In this document: positions 1-6,805 of the stretch, piece after piece | How the letters are laid out: every line of letters begins with the position of its first letter | Position numbering within the stretch: position 1 is the first letter of the stretch | NCBI GenBank assembly: GCA_964423545.1 | Contig: CAYRFV010000091.1 | Coordinates: forward strand, 1-18,640 | Origin: JALOOE01 sp964423545 | Lineage (GTDB): Bacteria > Chloroflexota > Anaerolineae > CG2-30-64-16 | Direction of reading: 5' to 3' | DNA: 18,640 bases | Notes under the pieces: generated by a model | Told to the model about the DNA's origin: nothing | The model's database searches: none | What the model saw: the letters and a program-made list of their open reading frames with translations, nothing else | Program-made: the position numbers and the translations under genes

Positions 1-775
1 AGTTGCCCAGCGACTTGGCGAACGCATCGTCCACTTCGGGCTTGGCTTGGGCTTTCACGGCTGAGACTCTGGCCTGAAAGGATGCTTCCAGGCCCTTGAA
101 GCGCGACGCCGAATCCTCCGGATAGGTCAGCGTGAACTCCTTCGCCTCTCCGGCCGACATGCCGACAAACGCCTCGTCAAAGCCAGGCAGCCAGCCGCCA
201 TCGCCCTTTAGCACCAGCTCCCAGTCGTGGTTGTCCATGATGGTGTCTTCGCCGACCGCGCCGGTGATGTCCACAACCACCGTGTCGCCGAGCTGTGCGG
301 GTCGTTCGACCACGCCCATTGCCGCGCGAGCGTCGCGCACCTGCTCGATGAGGGCATCGACATCTGCGTCCGTGACATTGACCACCGGCGCGTCGATGTG
401 GAGGCTGTGGTAATCGCCCAGCTCGACGGTCGGTTTCAGCGGAATGACCAGCGAGAAGGTGATCGGGTCGGTCTTCATGTCCTCCAGGCCGGCCTGGCCG
501 AAAGGCTCGATCTGCTCGGTCGCCAATGCTTCCTTGAAGACTTCCTCGCCCAGGTCGTCCAGGATTTCGCTCAACACGGCCTCCCGGCCGAATGTGCGGA
601 GCACCGTCGCATCGGGCGCCTTGCCGGGACGAAAACCGGGAATGCGCGCCTTTCCGGCGACCGCGCGCGCAGCTCGATGGATCGCCTGCGCAGTGCGTTC
701 CGGCCCCAACTGAATGGTCATGCCGATCTGTCGGTCTTCGCGCGGCGTCGTGGTGATGATCAACGGTTCAGTCAA
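1..775 (-). CDS. tig: Trigger factor, N-terminal part (cut by window edge)
   Basis: Ribosome-associated chaperone and peptidyl-prolyl isomerase that meets nascent chains at the exit tunnel. I read 258 codons from a TTG start at 775; the gene continues beyond position 1. The TTG is chosen because GGAGG (786-782, minus strand) lies 6 nt upstream and the protein then begins MTEPLIITTTPRED, a normal trigger-factor N-terminus. Residues 47-54, GFRPGKAP, match the ribosome-docking signature (GFRxGKxP). Residues about 160-245 are the FKBP-type PPIase domain (GDTVVVDITG, then PGFDEAFVGMSAGE). The C-terminal chaperone arm lies outside the window. A -10 element at 892-887 and a long hairpin (800-864) precede it. 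mutL is the upstream neighbour on the same strand, 150 nt away, an uncommon pairing. Identity is firm. Confidence 0.95.
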   Translation of the reverse strand, partial: MTEPLIITTTPREDRQIGMTIQLGPERTAQAIHRAARAVAGKARIPGFRPGKAPDATVLRTFGREAVLSEILDDLGEEVFKEALATEQIEPFGQAGLEDMKTDPITFSLVIPLKPTVELGDYHSLHIDAPVVNVTDADVDALIEQVRDARAAMGVVERPAQLGDTVVVDITGAVGEDTIMDNHDWELVLKGDGGWLPGFDEAFVGMSAGEAKEFTLTYPEDSASRFKGLEASFQARVSAVKAQAKPEVDDAFAKSLGN

Positions 776-796
776 CGTGTGCCTCCGTAACACAAG

Positions 797-864
797 CAAC
801 GAGTAACGAGTGACGAGTAAACGAACCGGCCACGAGAGCCATCTTACTCACCACTGGTTACTCG
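797..864 (-). repeat. Heptad-repeat inverted pair forming a long hairpin in the tig leader
   Basis: On the plus strand, CAACGAG (797-803), TAACGAG (804-810) and TGACGAG (811-817) are tandem 7-nt units. TTACTCA (844-850), CCACTGG (851-857) and TTACTCG (858-864) are units of the opposite sense. Arms 800-820 and 844-864 are complementary at 18 of 21 positions in DNA. In the tig transcript 20 of 21 pair, because two of the three mismatches become G-U wobbles on that strand. The loop is 23 nt. No U-tract follows, so it is not a standard terminator. It ends about 25 nt upstream of the tig start. Confidence 0.75.
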
Positions 865-886
865 CTAAGTCTACCTACTGCCGCAC

Positions 887-916
887 ATTATACACGCACC
901 GCCGTGAAAGCGCGAA
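887..916 (-). promoter_or_regulatory. Candidate promoter for tig
   Basis: On the minus strand a perfect TATAAT hexamer (892-887) lies between mutL and tig. The best -35 is a poor TTCGCG (916-911) at 18 bp spacing. Transcription would start near 880, giving a leader of about 105 nt that contains the 800-864 hairpin before the tig ribosome-binding site. It starts just beyond the mutL stop, so tig can be expressed independently of mutL. This is a sequence match only. Confidence 0.55.
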
Positions 917-925
917 ATCTGCGTC

Positions 926-2818
926 TCACATCCTGCCGAACTGCCGCGCCAGCTCGGTCGCACTGACGTGGATCATCGTGGGGCGACCGTGCGGGCAGGT
1001 GCGCGGCGACCGGCACGCCTCGAGACGGCGCACGAGTTCCTGCATCTCGGCCATGCCTAACACCTGACCGCCCTTGACCGCGGCGCGTTTGCAGATGAGC
1101 GTGATGAGCGCAGCTTCGTGGCTGCCGCCCACCACATCGTCGCCCCGGGCCAGGCCATCGATTATCTCAACGAGCGCAGCCCGCGGATCCTCTTTGCTGA
1201 GTATCGCCGGGATGCTGCGGGCAAGATAGCTGCCGCCGCCGAACGGTTCGATGGAGATGCCCAGTTCATTAAGCGGGGTCAGCGCCTCTGCGGCCGCGGC
1301 CGCCTGTTCGGGACTGAGGTCAACGACCAGCGGCTCAAGAAGCGGCTGGAGCGCCAGCCTGTGGACGGCATGCTCGGCCAGAAGCTGCTCATAGAGCACG
1401 CGCTCGTGGGCTGCGTGCTGGTCGATGAGGTACATCCCATCCGGACCTTCGCAGACGATATAGGTGGCTCCGAGCTGGCCGACGACGCGCAGCAACGGGA
1501 GGAGGACGGAGGCGGCAGGCGGGAGGTCGGTGGCCGGAAGCTGGACACTGGCCCCCGGCGTTGGCTCGGCTGCTTCCCGGCTTCTGTTCTCCTCCTCCCG
1601 GCTGCCCGCCGTCTCCTGTCGGTCGGGACCCGATGTCGCGAACAACCGGTGCTGGCCTGCGCCGAGCAGCGCGTCGCGGCGCGCCTGCCAGGCCAGAGGG
1701 GTCGCCTGGCCGGGAGCAGGCCACTCGCTCGCGGCGACAGGCGCGCCCGTGGGCGCACCGGCCAGGCGCACCTGGGGCACGGGCGCCTGATCGACCAGCG
1801 CGCGGCGGACGGCCCGCTGCACCGCGCCGAACACCGCGCTGCTGTCGCGAAAGCGCACCTCTGCCTTCGTCGGATGCACGTTGACATCCACCTCCGCGGG
1901 GTCGATGTCGATGAAGATGAGTGCAACAGGATATCGCCCGACCGGCAACAGGGTATGGTACGCCTGAACTACGGCATACGCCAGCGAGGCGTCCTGGAAC
2001 CAGCGCCGGTTGACGAAGAGGGTGATGTAACCGCGGTGGCTGCGGTGCATCGCCGGCGCGCCCGTGTAGCCGCAGATGACGGGAGACGGCAGATGGGAGA
2101 CGGGGACGTCCGGTTCTTCATCCGTCGTCCGTCGTCCGTCCTTCATTCCCACCTCGATCATCTGCCTCGCCATCTCCAGTCCATACACCTTCACGAGCAC
2201 ATCGAACAGCTTGCCGCTGCCGGTGGACTGAAAGAGCAGCTTGCCGTCGCTGACCAGGCTGAAGCGCCGTTCCGGATAGGCCAGGGCGAAGCGTGTGACG
2301 AGCTGTTGGATGTGGCCCGCTTCGGTGGCAGGTCGCTTCAGGAACTTCAGGCGCGCGGGCACATTCGCGAAGAGGTGCTCGACGGTGACGATCGTGCCGG
2401 ACGGCCCGCCGTGCGCCTCACGCGCCAGCTGGCGGCCCTCCGCCAGCCGCACCAGGACACCGACCTCCTCCTCGCGAGCGCGGGTCAGCAACGACACCTG
2501 GGCCACGGACGCGATGCTGGCGAGCGCCTCCCCGCGGAAGCCGAGGGTGGTCAAGTGAGAGAGGTCATCGGTCGATGAGATCTTGCTGGTCGCATGACGG
2601 GCGAAAGCCAGCTCGACCTCGCCGGCAGGGATGCCGCAGCCGTCATCCTGGACGCGCACCAGGCGTTGGCCGCCCTCGCGCACCTCCACGCGAATCTGGG
2701 ACGCACCGGCATCCAGGCTGTTCTCCACCAACTCCTTCACCACCGATGCCGGACGCTCCACCACCTCGCCGGCAGCGATCTGGTTGGCAACCTCAGTCGC
2801 TAGAATGCGGATTGGCAT
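926..2818 (-). CDS. mutL: DNA mismatch repair protein MutL, endonuclease type
   Basis: 630-residue MutL, which couples MutS mismatch recognition to strand nicking. The start is the ATG at 2818, because MPIRILATEVANQIAAGEVV is the family N-terminus; the frame stays open upstream for 38 codons but those codons look non-homologous. The N-terminal GHKL ATPase shows KELVENSLDAGA (E29, N33), DDGCGIP (58-64), GFRGEAL (93-99) and a GTIVTVEHLFANVPARLKF segment (141-159). The C-terminal domain carries the metal-endonuclease motif DQHAAHERVLYE (466-477) and CPHGRP (608-613), so this is the nicking form found in bacteria without MutH. A low-complexity linker spans about 345-440. Residues about 226-249 are an extra segment encoded by 7-nt repeats. 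No Shine-Dalgarno is visible and an extended -10 sits 6 nt upstream, so the mRNA may be leaderless. Confidence 0.97.
   Translation of the reverse strand: MPIRILATEVANQIAAGEVVERPASVVKELVENSLDAGASQIRVEVREGGQRLVRVQDDGCGIPAGEVELAFARHATSKISSTDDLSHLTTLGFRGEALASIASVAQVSLLTRAREEEVGVLVRLAEGRQLAREAHGGPSGTIVTVEHLFANVPARLKFLKRPATEAGHIQQLVTRFALAYPERRFSLVSDGKLLFQSTGSGKLFDVLVKVYGLEMARQMIEVGMKDGRRTTDEEPDVPVSHLPSPVICGYTGAPAMHRSHRGYITLFVNRRWFQDASLAYAVVQAYHTLLPVGRYPVALIFIDIDPAEVDVNVHPTKAEVRFRDSSAVFGAVQRAVRRALVDQAPVPQVRLAGAPTGAPVAASEWPAPGQATPLAWQARRDALLGAGQHRLFATSGPDRQETAGSREEENRSREAAEPTPGASVQLPATDLPPAASVLLPLLRVVGQLGATYIVCEGPDGMYLIDQHAAHERVLYEQLLAEHAVHRLALQPLLEPLVVDLSPEQAAAAAEALTPLNELGISIEPFGGGSYLARSIPAILSKEDPRAALVEIIDGLARGDDVVGGSHEAALITLICKRAAVKGGQVLGMAEMQELVRRLEACRSPRTCPHGRPTMIHVSATELARQFGRM
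1497..1538. repeat. Heptad tract GGNNGGN x6 inside the mutL linker
   Basis: On the plus strand six consecutive 7-nt units fit GGNNGGN: GGGAGGA, GGACGGA, GGCGGCA, GGCGGGA, GGTCGGT, GGCCGGA. They encode, on the minus strand, MutL residues about 427-441, the end of the variable linker before the C-terminal domain. A looser continuation of the same period may occur at 1577-1625, where CCGGCTT and CCGGCTG lie 21 nt apart. Confidence 0.7.
2073..2142. repeat. Heptad-repeat segment within mutL coding sequence
   Basis: The plus strand shows CAGATGACGGGAGACGG (2073-2089) followed directly by CAGATGGGAGACGG (2090-2103), so GGGAGACGG recurs 14 nt apart. CCGTCGT, CCGTCGT and CCGTCCT then stand in tandem (2122-2142). 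Read on the minus strand, it encodes MutL residues about 226-249, polar and proline-rich, between two well-conserved ATPase-domain segments. The period is 7 nt, yet the reading frame is intact across it. Confidence 0.75.
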
Positions 2819-2824
2819 GGGCGG

Positions 2825-2833
2825 ATTGTACCA
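2825..2833 (-). promoter_or_regulatory. Extended -10 promoter of mutL (leaderless start)
   Basis: Minus strand TGGTACAAT (2833-2825) is an extended -10 element (TGN plus TACAAT). Only 6 nt separate it from the mutL ATG at 2818, so a start 6-7 nt downstream would put the mRNA 5' end at or within a base or two of the ATG. No Shine-Dalgarno lies upstream, which fits a leaderless message. I see no good -35, as is usual for extended -10 promoters. Confidence 0.55.
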
Positions 2834-2985
2834 TCGAATGAAAGAGAGGGGTGAATGCCGGCAGCGATTCGACGGCGCACCTCGCGCGCCGCGCATGAAC
2901 GGATCCGCTCTCTCATCTCTCTCCGCCCTCATCGTCTTCGCTGCGCTGCGCGGCGCAACGTGTGATTGTTCGCAAGTCTGTTTGC

Positions 2986-3014
2986 TTGACAGTCATGACG
3001 CGACGCGTTACAAT
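2986..3014 (+). promoter_or_regulatory. Strong sigma70-type promoter of the beta-oxidation operon
   Basis: TTGACA (2986-2991), 17 bp, then TACAAT (3009-3014): a perfect -35 and a one-mismatch -10 at optimal spacing, with a start expected near 3021. The palindrome TGACAGTCA (2987-2995) overlaps the -35. ACGCGACGCGT (2998-3008) fills the spacer up to the -10. Both are where a repressor operator would lie. The start codon is about 240 nt downstream. Confidence 0.75.
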
Positions 3015-3191
3015 GGCGGGTAGTCGGTGGGTGGCCGGCGGTCGCTATTCCTGGGCGTGGTCTTTCGTTTCACCGACCCGCTGTTCTGTGGAGCAGGAAG
3101 GGGTGCGTGGCTCTCAAATCAGTGCCTTGCGAACCATGGCTCGGATGTCTCGATCTCGAACTGCGAGCAATGGACGGTGCTTGCCTCGTCT

Positions 3192-3222
3192 TTGTCCCAC
3201 GCGCGCCTGCACCTGATACACT
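3192..3222 (+). promoter_or_regulatory. Possible second promoter close to the thiolase gene
   Basis: TGATACACT (3214-3222) has the form of an extended -10 (TGN plus TACACT). A TTGTCC -35 at 3192-3197 has a long 19-bp spacing. A start near 3229 would leave a leader of about 33 nt containing the AGGAGG site. It is weaker than the promoter at 2986. Confidence 0.3.
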
Positions 3223-3261
3223 GCGTCATTGTGGCGGAGTTGTGAGCAGGAGGCTCAACCG

Positions 3262-4467
3262 ATGAAAGAAGTTGTCATCACCAACCCGTTGCGCACGGCC
3301 AACGGCAGTTTCGGGGGCGCATTCAAGACCGTGCCGGCCTATGACCTGGCCAGGATCGTCATGCAGCGCGTCATCGCGGACGCCGGGATCGATGCCGGCG
3401 TTCTCGACGAGGTCATCTTCGGCAACATCGGCCAGCCCTCTGAGGCGGCCAACATCGCGCGCGTAGCGGCGATTTACGCGGGCATCCCCGACCACGTGCC
3501 GGCCTACACGGTGCAGCGCAACTGCGCCTCGGGCTTACAGGCAATCACCAACGCCTACAGTGCCATCCAGGTCGGTGACGGCGACCTATACCTGGTCGGC
3601 GGCGCCGAAAACATGAGCCTCATTCCCTATGTCGTGAAGGGTGCGCGCTGGGGTCTGAAGCTGCGCCACTCCGAGTTCACCGACGCGCTTTGGGAAGGCC
3701 TGACCGACCCCACGTGCAACCTGATCATGGGCGGCACCGCGGAGAATCTTGCCGAGCAATACCAGATCAGCCGTGACGCGCAGGATCAATTTGCGGTGCA
3801 GAGCCACAAGAAGGCGTTCATGGCGACTCGCATGGGCAAGTTCAAGGATGAGATCGTGCCGGTCGAGGTCGTTAAGCGGGCTGCCGGACAGGAGGTCGCC
3901 AAGGAAAGCATCCTTCAGGATGAGAGCGTGAATCCTGGTCTGACGGTTCAGAAGGCTGCCCTTTACCCCACCGTCTTCAAGAAGGACGGCACCGTGACGC
4001 CGGCCAACGCCTGCCCGATGAACGACGGTGCAGCGGCCATGTTGGTGACGTCCGCCGAACGCGCTGAGAAGCTCGGCCTGAAGCCGCTTGCGCGCATCCT
4101 GGCGTACGGCTACACCGGAGTCAGCCCCGCGACCATGGGCATCGGCCCCGCGACCGCGCTGCCCAAGGCGCTCGACCGGGCAGGTCTGCGCTATGATCAG
4201 CTCGAGCTGGTCGAGATCAATGAGGCGTTCGCGGCGCAGTCGCTGGCTGTTGGGATCAAGATGATCCGCGACGGGCATGGCTGGGACTGGGAGAAGACGA
4301 ACGTCAATGGCGGCGCCATTGCGCTGGGCCATCCCGTCGGTCAGTCGGGTGCGCGCATCGTGGTCACCCTCCTGCATGAGATGAAGCGTCGCGGCTGCCG
4401 ATTCGGCGCCGCCACGCTGTGCGTCGGCGGCGGGCAGGGCGGCGCGATCGTCGTGGAGCGCACCTGA
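3262..4467 (+). CDS. Thiolase (acetyl-CoA acyltransferase / acetyltransferase)
   Basis: 401 residues, the normal length for a type II thiolase. It cleaves 3-ketoacyl-CoA with CoA to acetyl-CoA and a shortened acyl-CoA, or runs in reverse with acetyl-CoA. The start at ATG 3262 follows AGGAGG (3248-3253) by 8 nt; the frame is open 11 codons further upstream without a site. The nucleophile is C88 in NCASG. The substrate motif NEAF begins at N320. The catalytic His is H357 in GHP, and the second Cys is C387 in the CVGGGQGG loop. It is the first gene of the plus-strand operon, followed after 93 nt by the hydroxyacyl-CoA dehydrogenase. Sequence alone does not separate a degradative thiolase from a biosynthetic one; the neighbours favour beta-oxidation. 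Confidence 0.95.
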   Translation: MKEVVITNPLRTANGSFGGAFKTVPAYDLARIVMQRVIADAGIDAGVLDEVIFGNIGQPSEAANIARVAAIYAGIPDHVPAYTVQRNCASGLQAITNAYSAIQVGDGDLYLVGGAENMSLIPYVVKGARWGLKLRHSEFTDALWEGLTDPTCNLIMGGTAENLAEQYQISRDAQDQFAVQSHKKAFMATRMGKFKDEIVPVEVVKRAAGQEVAKESILQDESVNPGLTVQKAALYPTVFKKDGTVTPANACPMNDGAAAMLVTSAERAEKLGLKPLARILAYGYTGVSPATMGIGPATALPKALDRAGLRYDQLELVEINEAFAAQSLAVGIKMIRDGHGWDWEKTNVNGGAIALGHPVGQSGARIVVTLLHEMKRRGCRFGAATLCVGGGQGGAIVVERT

Positions 4468-4471
4468 TCGG

Positions 4472-4506
4472 CGCTTGCGGAGCGTGGATCGAAGCCCGGC
4501 CGCAAG
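4472..4506 (+). repeat. Short heptad run and hairpin upstream of the hydroxyacyl-CoA dehydrogenase gene
   Basis: GGAGCGT (4479-4485) and GGATCGA (4486-4492) are tandem 7-nt units that closely resemble the units upstream of etfB. CTTGCGG (4474-4480) pairs exactly with CCGCAAG (4500-4506), a 7-bp stem with a 19-nt loop, in the 93-nt spacer before the Shine-Dalgarno at 4551. Confidence 0.45.
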
Positions 4507-4560
4507 GGGAGATTCGCCATCGACAAGCAGTAACGGGCACTGGGGACGAAAGGAGGCGAC

Positions 4561-5772
4561 ATGTACATCTTCAAAGCGGGCGTCGTCGGCGCTGGGGTCA
4601 TGGGGGGCGAGATCGCCCAGGTGATCAGCTTCAGCGGCCTGCCGGTCGTCATGAAGGATGTCGACCAGCAGATGCTCGACAGGGGAATGGCCCACATCCG
4701 GCGCATCTACCAGAGCCGGGTGGACAAGGGAAAAATGAGCGCCGGCGAGATGGAGAGCAAGATATCTCTCATCGAGCCGACGCTATCCTATGATGGCTTT
4801 GTAGACGCCGATATCGTGATTGAAGCGGTGCCGGAGAAGATGGATATCAAGAAAAAGGTGCTGGCGGAGCTGGAGGCAGTCGCGCCGGAAACGGCCATTT
4901 TCGCCAGCAACACTTCGGCGCTCTCGATCAGCGAAATGGCTGCTGCGACGAAACGCCCGACCAAAGTCATCGGGATGCACTTTTTCAATCCGGCTCACGT
5001 CATGAAGCTGGTGGAGGTCATTCCCGGCCTCGATACCAGCCAGGAGACCATCGACGAGGTGGTGGCGTTTTCCGAATCGCTCCGCAAGCTGCCGGTTGTC
5101 GTGCAGGAGTGTCCGGGCTTCCTGGTGAACCGCCTCTTCATGCCCTATCTGAACGAGGCAACCCTCTGCCTGCAGGAAGGTGCGGCGTCAGCTTCCGAGA
5201 TCGACGCTGCCATCGTTGAGTGGGGCATGCCTATGGGCCCCTTCACCCTGATGGATATGCTTGGCATCGATGTCTGCCAGTACGTCGGTGATTACATGGC
5301 GGCCGAGTACGGTCCGCGCATGGCGGGTGCGGCGCTGTTCCGCAGGATGGTGGAAACGGGTCGGTTGGGTGAGAAAAACGGCAAGGGTTTTTATGCCTAC
5401 GGTGACGAGACGGACGAGGCCATGCAGCAGCTCCTATCCAGTTTCGGTCGTGACTCCGGCAGCCTGTTCAGCGTTGAGCGGCTGATGTATCCGCTCATCA
5501 ATGAAGCGGTGTTGTGCCTGCAGGAGCATATTGCCTCCGTCAACGATATCGACATGGCTGCCATTGCAGGGATGGGCATGACCTATCACGGCGACCGCAA
5601 AGGCCCCCTCGGCATCGCCGACCTCATCGGGCTGGATGTCGTGTTGGCCGCGCTAGAGCAGTATCATGCTCGGTACGGCGAGCGCTTTCGTCCGGCGCGC
5701 CTGCTGCGCACGAAGGTGCGCGCGGGGCACCTGGGGGTGAAGAACGGGCGCGGGTTCCATGAGTATGCATGA
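4561..5772 (+). CDS. 3-hydroxyacyl-CoA dehydrogenase with two C-terminal domains
   Basis: 403 residues. It oxidises L-3-hydroxyacyl-CoA to 3-ketoacyl-CoA with NAD+. The start has AGGAGG (4551-4556) 4 nt upstream. The Rossmann motif GAGVMG is at 10-15. The catalytic set is S119, H140 (in HFFNP), E152 and N190, spaced 21, 12 and 38 residues apart, as in human HAD (S137, H158, E170, N208). The first C-terminal helical domain covers about 185-285. A second copy covers about 300-403 (starting near VERLMYPLINEAV and ending GVKNGRGFHEYA), as in the dehydrogenase half of FadB and in PaaH-type enzymes. No hydratase domain is fused; the hydratase is the next gene. It is probably a housekeeping beta-oxidation enzyme. 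Confidence 0.95.
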   Translation: MYIFKAGVVGAGVMGGEIAQVISFSGLPVVMKDVDQQMLDRGMAHIRRIYQSRVDKGKMSAGEMESKISLIEPTLSYDGFVDADIVIEAVPEKMDIKKKVLAELEAVAPETAIFASNTSALSISEMAAATKRPTKVIGMHFFNPAHVMKLVEVIPGLDTSQETIDEVVAFSESLRKLPVVVQECPGFLVNRLFMPYLNEATLCLQEGAASASEIDAAIVEWGMPMGPFTLMDMLGIDVCQYVGDYMAAEYGPRMAGAALFRRMVETGRLGEKNGKGFYAYGDETDEAMQQLLSSFGRDSGSLFSVERLMYPLINEAVLCLQEHIASVNDIDMAAIAGMGMTYHGDRKGPLGIADLIGLDVVLAALEQYHARYGERFRPARLLRTKVRAGHLGVKNGRGFHEYA

Positions 5773-5852
5773 CCCTCTCTGAGGCAGCGAGAGCCGCAGT
5801 AGCCACGCGAGCCCCACGGATGCAGTGAGTGTTCGACTCCGAGGAGGAACCT

Positions 5853-6638
5853 ATGGCAGAATATACCAATATCAAGATTGCGCTTGAGGATCGTGTCGCG
5901 GTCTTGACCATCGACCATCCGCCGGTGAACGCGTTCAATCGCGCCACCCTCAGTGAGCTGGAAACGGCGCTGGACGGCCTGATCGGTGACGATCAGGTCA
6001 AGGTGATCATCATCACCGGCGCAGGGGACTATGCGTTTGTAGCGGGCGCAGACATCAACGAGATTGCCCTCCTGAAGAGCCCGGAGGAAGCCAGGCAGGT
6101 CTCGCTGAAGGGCCAGGAGATCTTCGGCAAGGTCGAGTCGTGCCTCAAACCGGTGATCGCTGCCGTCAATGCCGTTGCGTTGGGCGGCGGCTTGGAGCTG
6201 GCGATGGCGTGCCACGTGCGCATTCTCGCGGATCGCGCGCGGCTGGGCCAGCCGGAGAGCAACCTGGGCATCATCCCGGGTTGGGGCGGCACGCAGCGGC
6301 TGCCTCGGCTCATCGGGGTTGCCAAGGCAACCGAGCTGATCCTGACCGGCGACATGATCAACGCTCAGGAGGCATTTCGCCTTGGCCTGGCGAACAAAGT
6401 CGTCCCTGCCGGACAGGTGCTTGCCGAGGCGAAGGGCCTGGCGAAGAAGCTCGCAGCCAAGAGCCGGCTGACGAACGCGGCGGCGCTGAAGGCGATCAAC
6501 GAGGGACTTAAGCTCTCGCTTGCCGAAGGCTTGCGCCTGGAGGCCGATCAGTTCGGTGATCTGATTGGCGGCAACGATGCAAAGGAGGGGGTCAGCGCGT
6601 TCTTGCAGAAACGGCAGCCTAAGTTCACGGATAGCTGA
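5853..6638 (+). CDS. Enoyl-CoA hydratase (crotonase family)
   Basis: 261 residues, typical of a stand-alone crotonase, which hydrates trans-2-enoyl-CoA to L-3-hydroxyacyl-CoA. The start at ATG 5853 follows GAGGAGG (5841-5847) by 5 nt; a GTG 24 nt upstream overlaps that region and is less likely. Oxyanion-hole segments are AFVAGADINE (61-70) and ALGGGLE (109-115). Both catalytic glutamates of rat crotonase (E144, E164) are matched by E115 (GGGLELAMACH) and E135 (GQPESNLG), 20 residues apart as expected. GWGGTQRLPRLIG follows. Having both acids supports hydratase activity rather than isomerase alone. It lies 80 nt after the dehydrogenase gene. Confidence 0.94.
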   Translation: MAEYTNIKIALEDRVAVLTIDHPPVNAFNRATLSELETALDGLIGDDQVKVIIITGAGDYAFVAGADINEIALLKSPEEARQVSLKGQEIFGKVESCLKPVIAAVNAVALGGGLELAMACHVRILADRARLGQPESNLGIIPGWGGTQRLPRLIGVAKATELILTGDMINAQEAFRLGLANKVVPAGQVLAEAKGLAKKLAAKSRLTNAAALKAINEGLKLSLAEGLRLEADQFGDLIGGNDAKEGVSAFLQKRQPKFTDS

Positions 6639-6690
6639 CCGTGAGCCGGTGAATTCCAGACGGGTGAACAGGCGCAGGGGTCGAGACAGG

Positions 6691-6728
6691 GATGGGGTGA
6701 GCGATAACGGCGCACTGCATCCCCCATC
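6691..6728 (+). other. Possible hairpin in the spacer before the NYN gene
   Basis: GATGGGG (6691-6697) is complementary to CCCCATC (6722-6728), with a 24-nt loop. An alternative pairing, GGGATG with CATCCC, overlaps it. There is no following T-tract. The spacer between hydratase and NYN gene (6639-6805, 167 nt) is otherwise featureless, and I could not find a convincing promoter in it. Confidence 0.25.
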
Positions 6729-6805
6729 GGCCCGCCTGCCGGCTTGTCAATCGATCGCTTCCATCAGTCACCCTACTCCGATTGAACCAAAGGACTCAAT
6801 ACAGC

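Larger units (their letters stand above)
2819..3261. other. Divergent intergenic region, mutL / thiolase
   Basis: 443 bp without a convincing gene. It holds the leaderless-type mutL promoter at the left, the near-consensus rightward promoter at 2986-3014 with short palindromes in and next to it, a second weaker rightward -10 near 3217, and a leader of about 240 nt for the thiolase mRNA. Open frames across the leader (for example ATG at 3013) overlap the -10 hexamer, lack a ribosome-binding site and resemble no protein I know. I see no terminator or RNA gene. Confidence 0.6.

Noticed and set aside
227..790. A 187-codon plus-strand frame opposite tig
   Set aside because: It is the antisense of a clear trigger factor with ribosome-binding and FKBP signatures; no motif is seen in this frame.
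1118..2578. A 486-codon plus-strand frame opposite mutL
   Set aside because: It results from high GC and lack of stops on the reverse of mutL; Arg/Ala/Gly-rich with no family features, while the minus strand shows all MutL motifs.
2819..2932. A 38-residue N-terminal extension of MutL
   Set aside because: The family N-terminus begins at the ATG at 2818, and the extended -10 lies inside the would-be extension.
2973..2988. CAAG-N8-CTTG inverted repeat upstream of the strong promoter
   Set aside because: Four-base arms do not extend on either side, so chance occurrence is likely.
3013..3216. An upstream ORF in the thiolase leader
   Set aside because: Its ATG overlaps the -10 hexamer and would not be transcribed; no ribosome-binding site and no recognisable protein.
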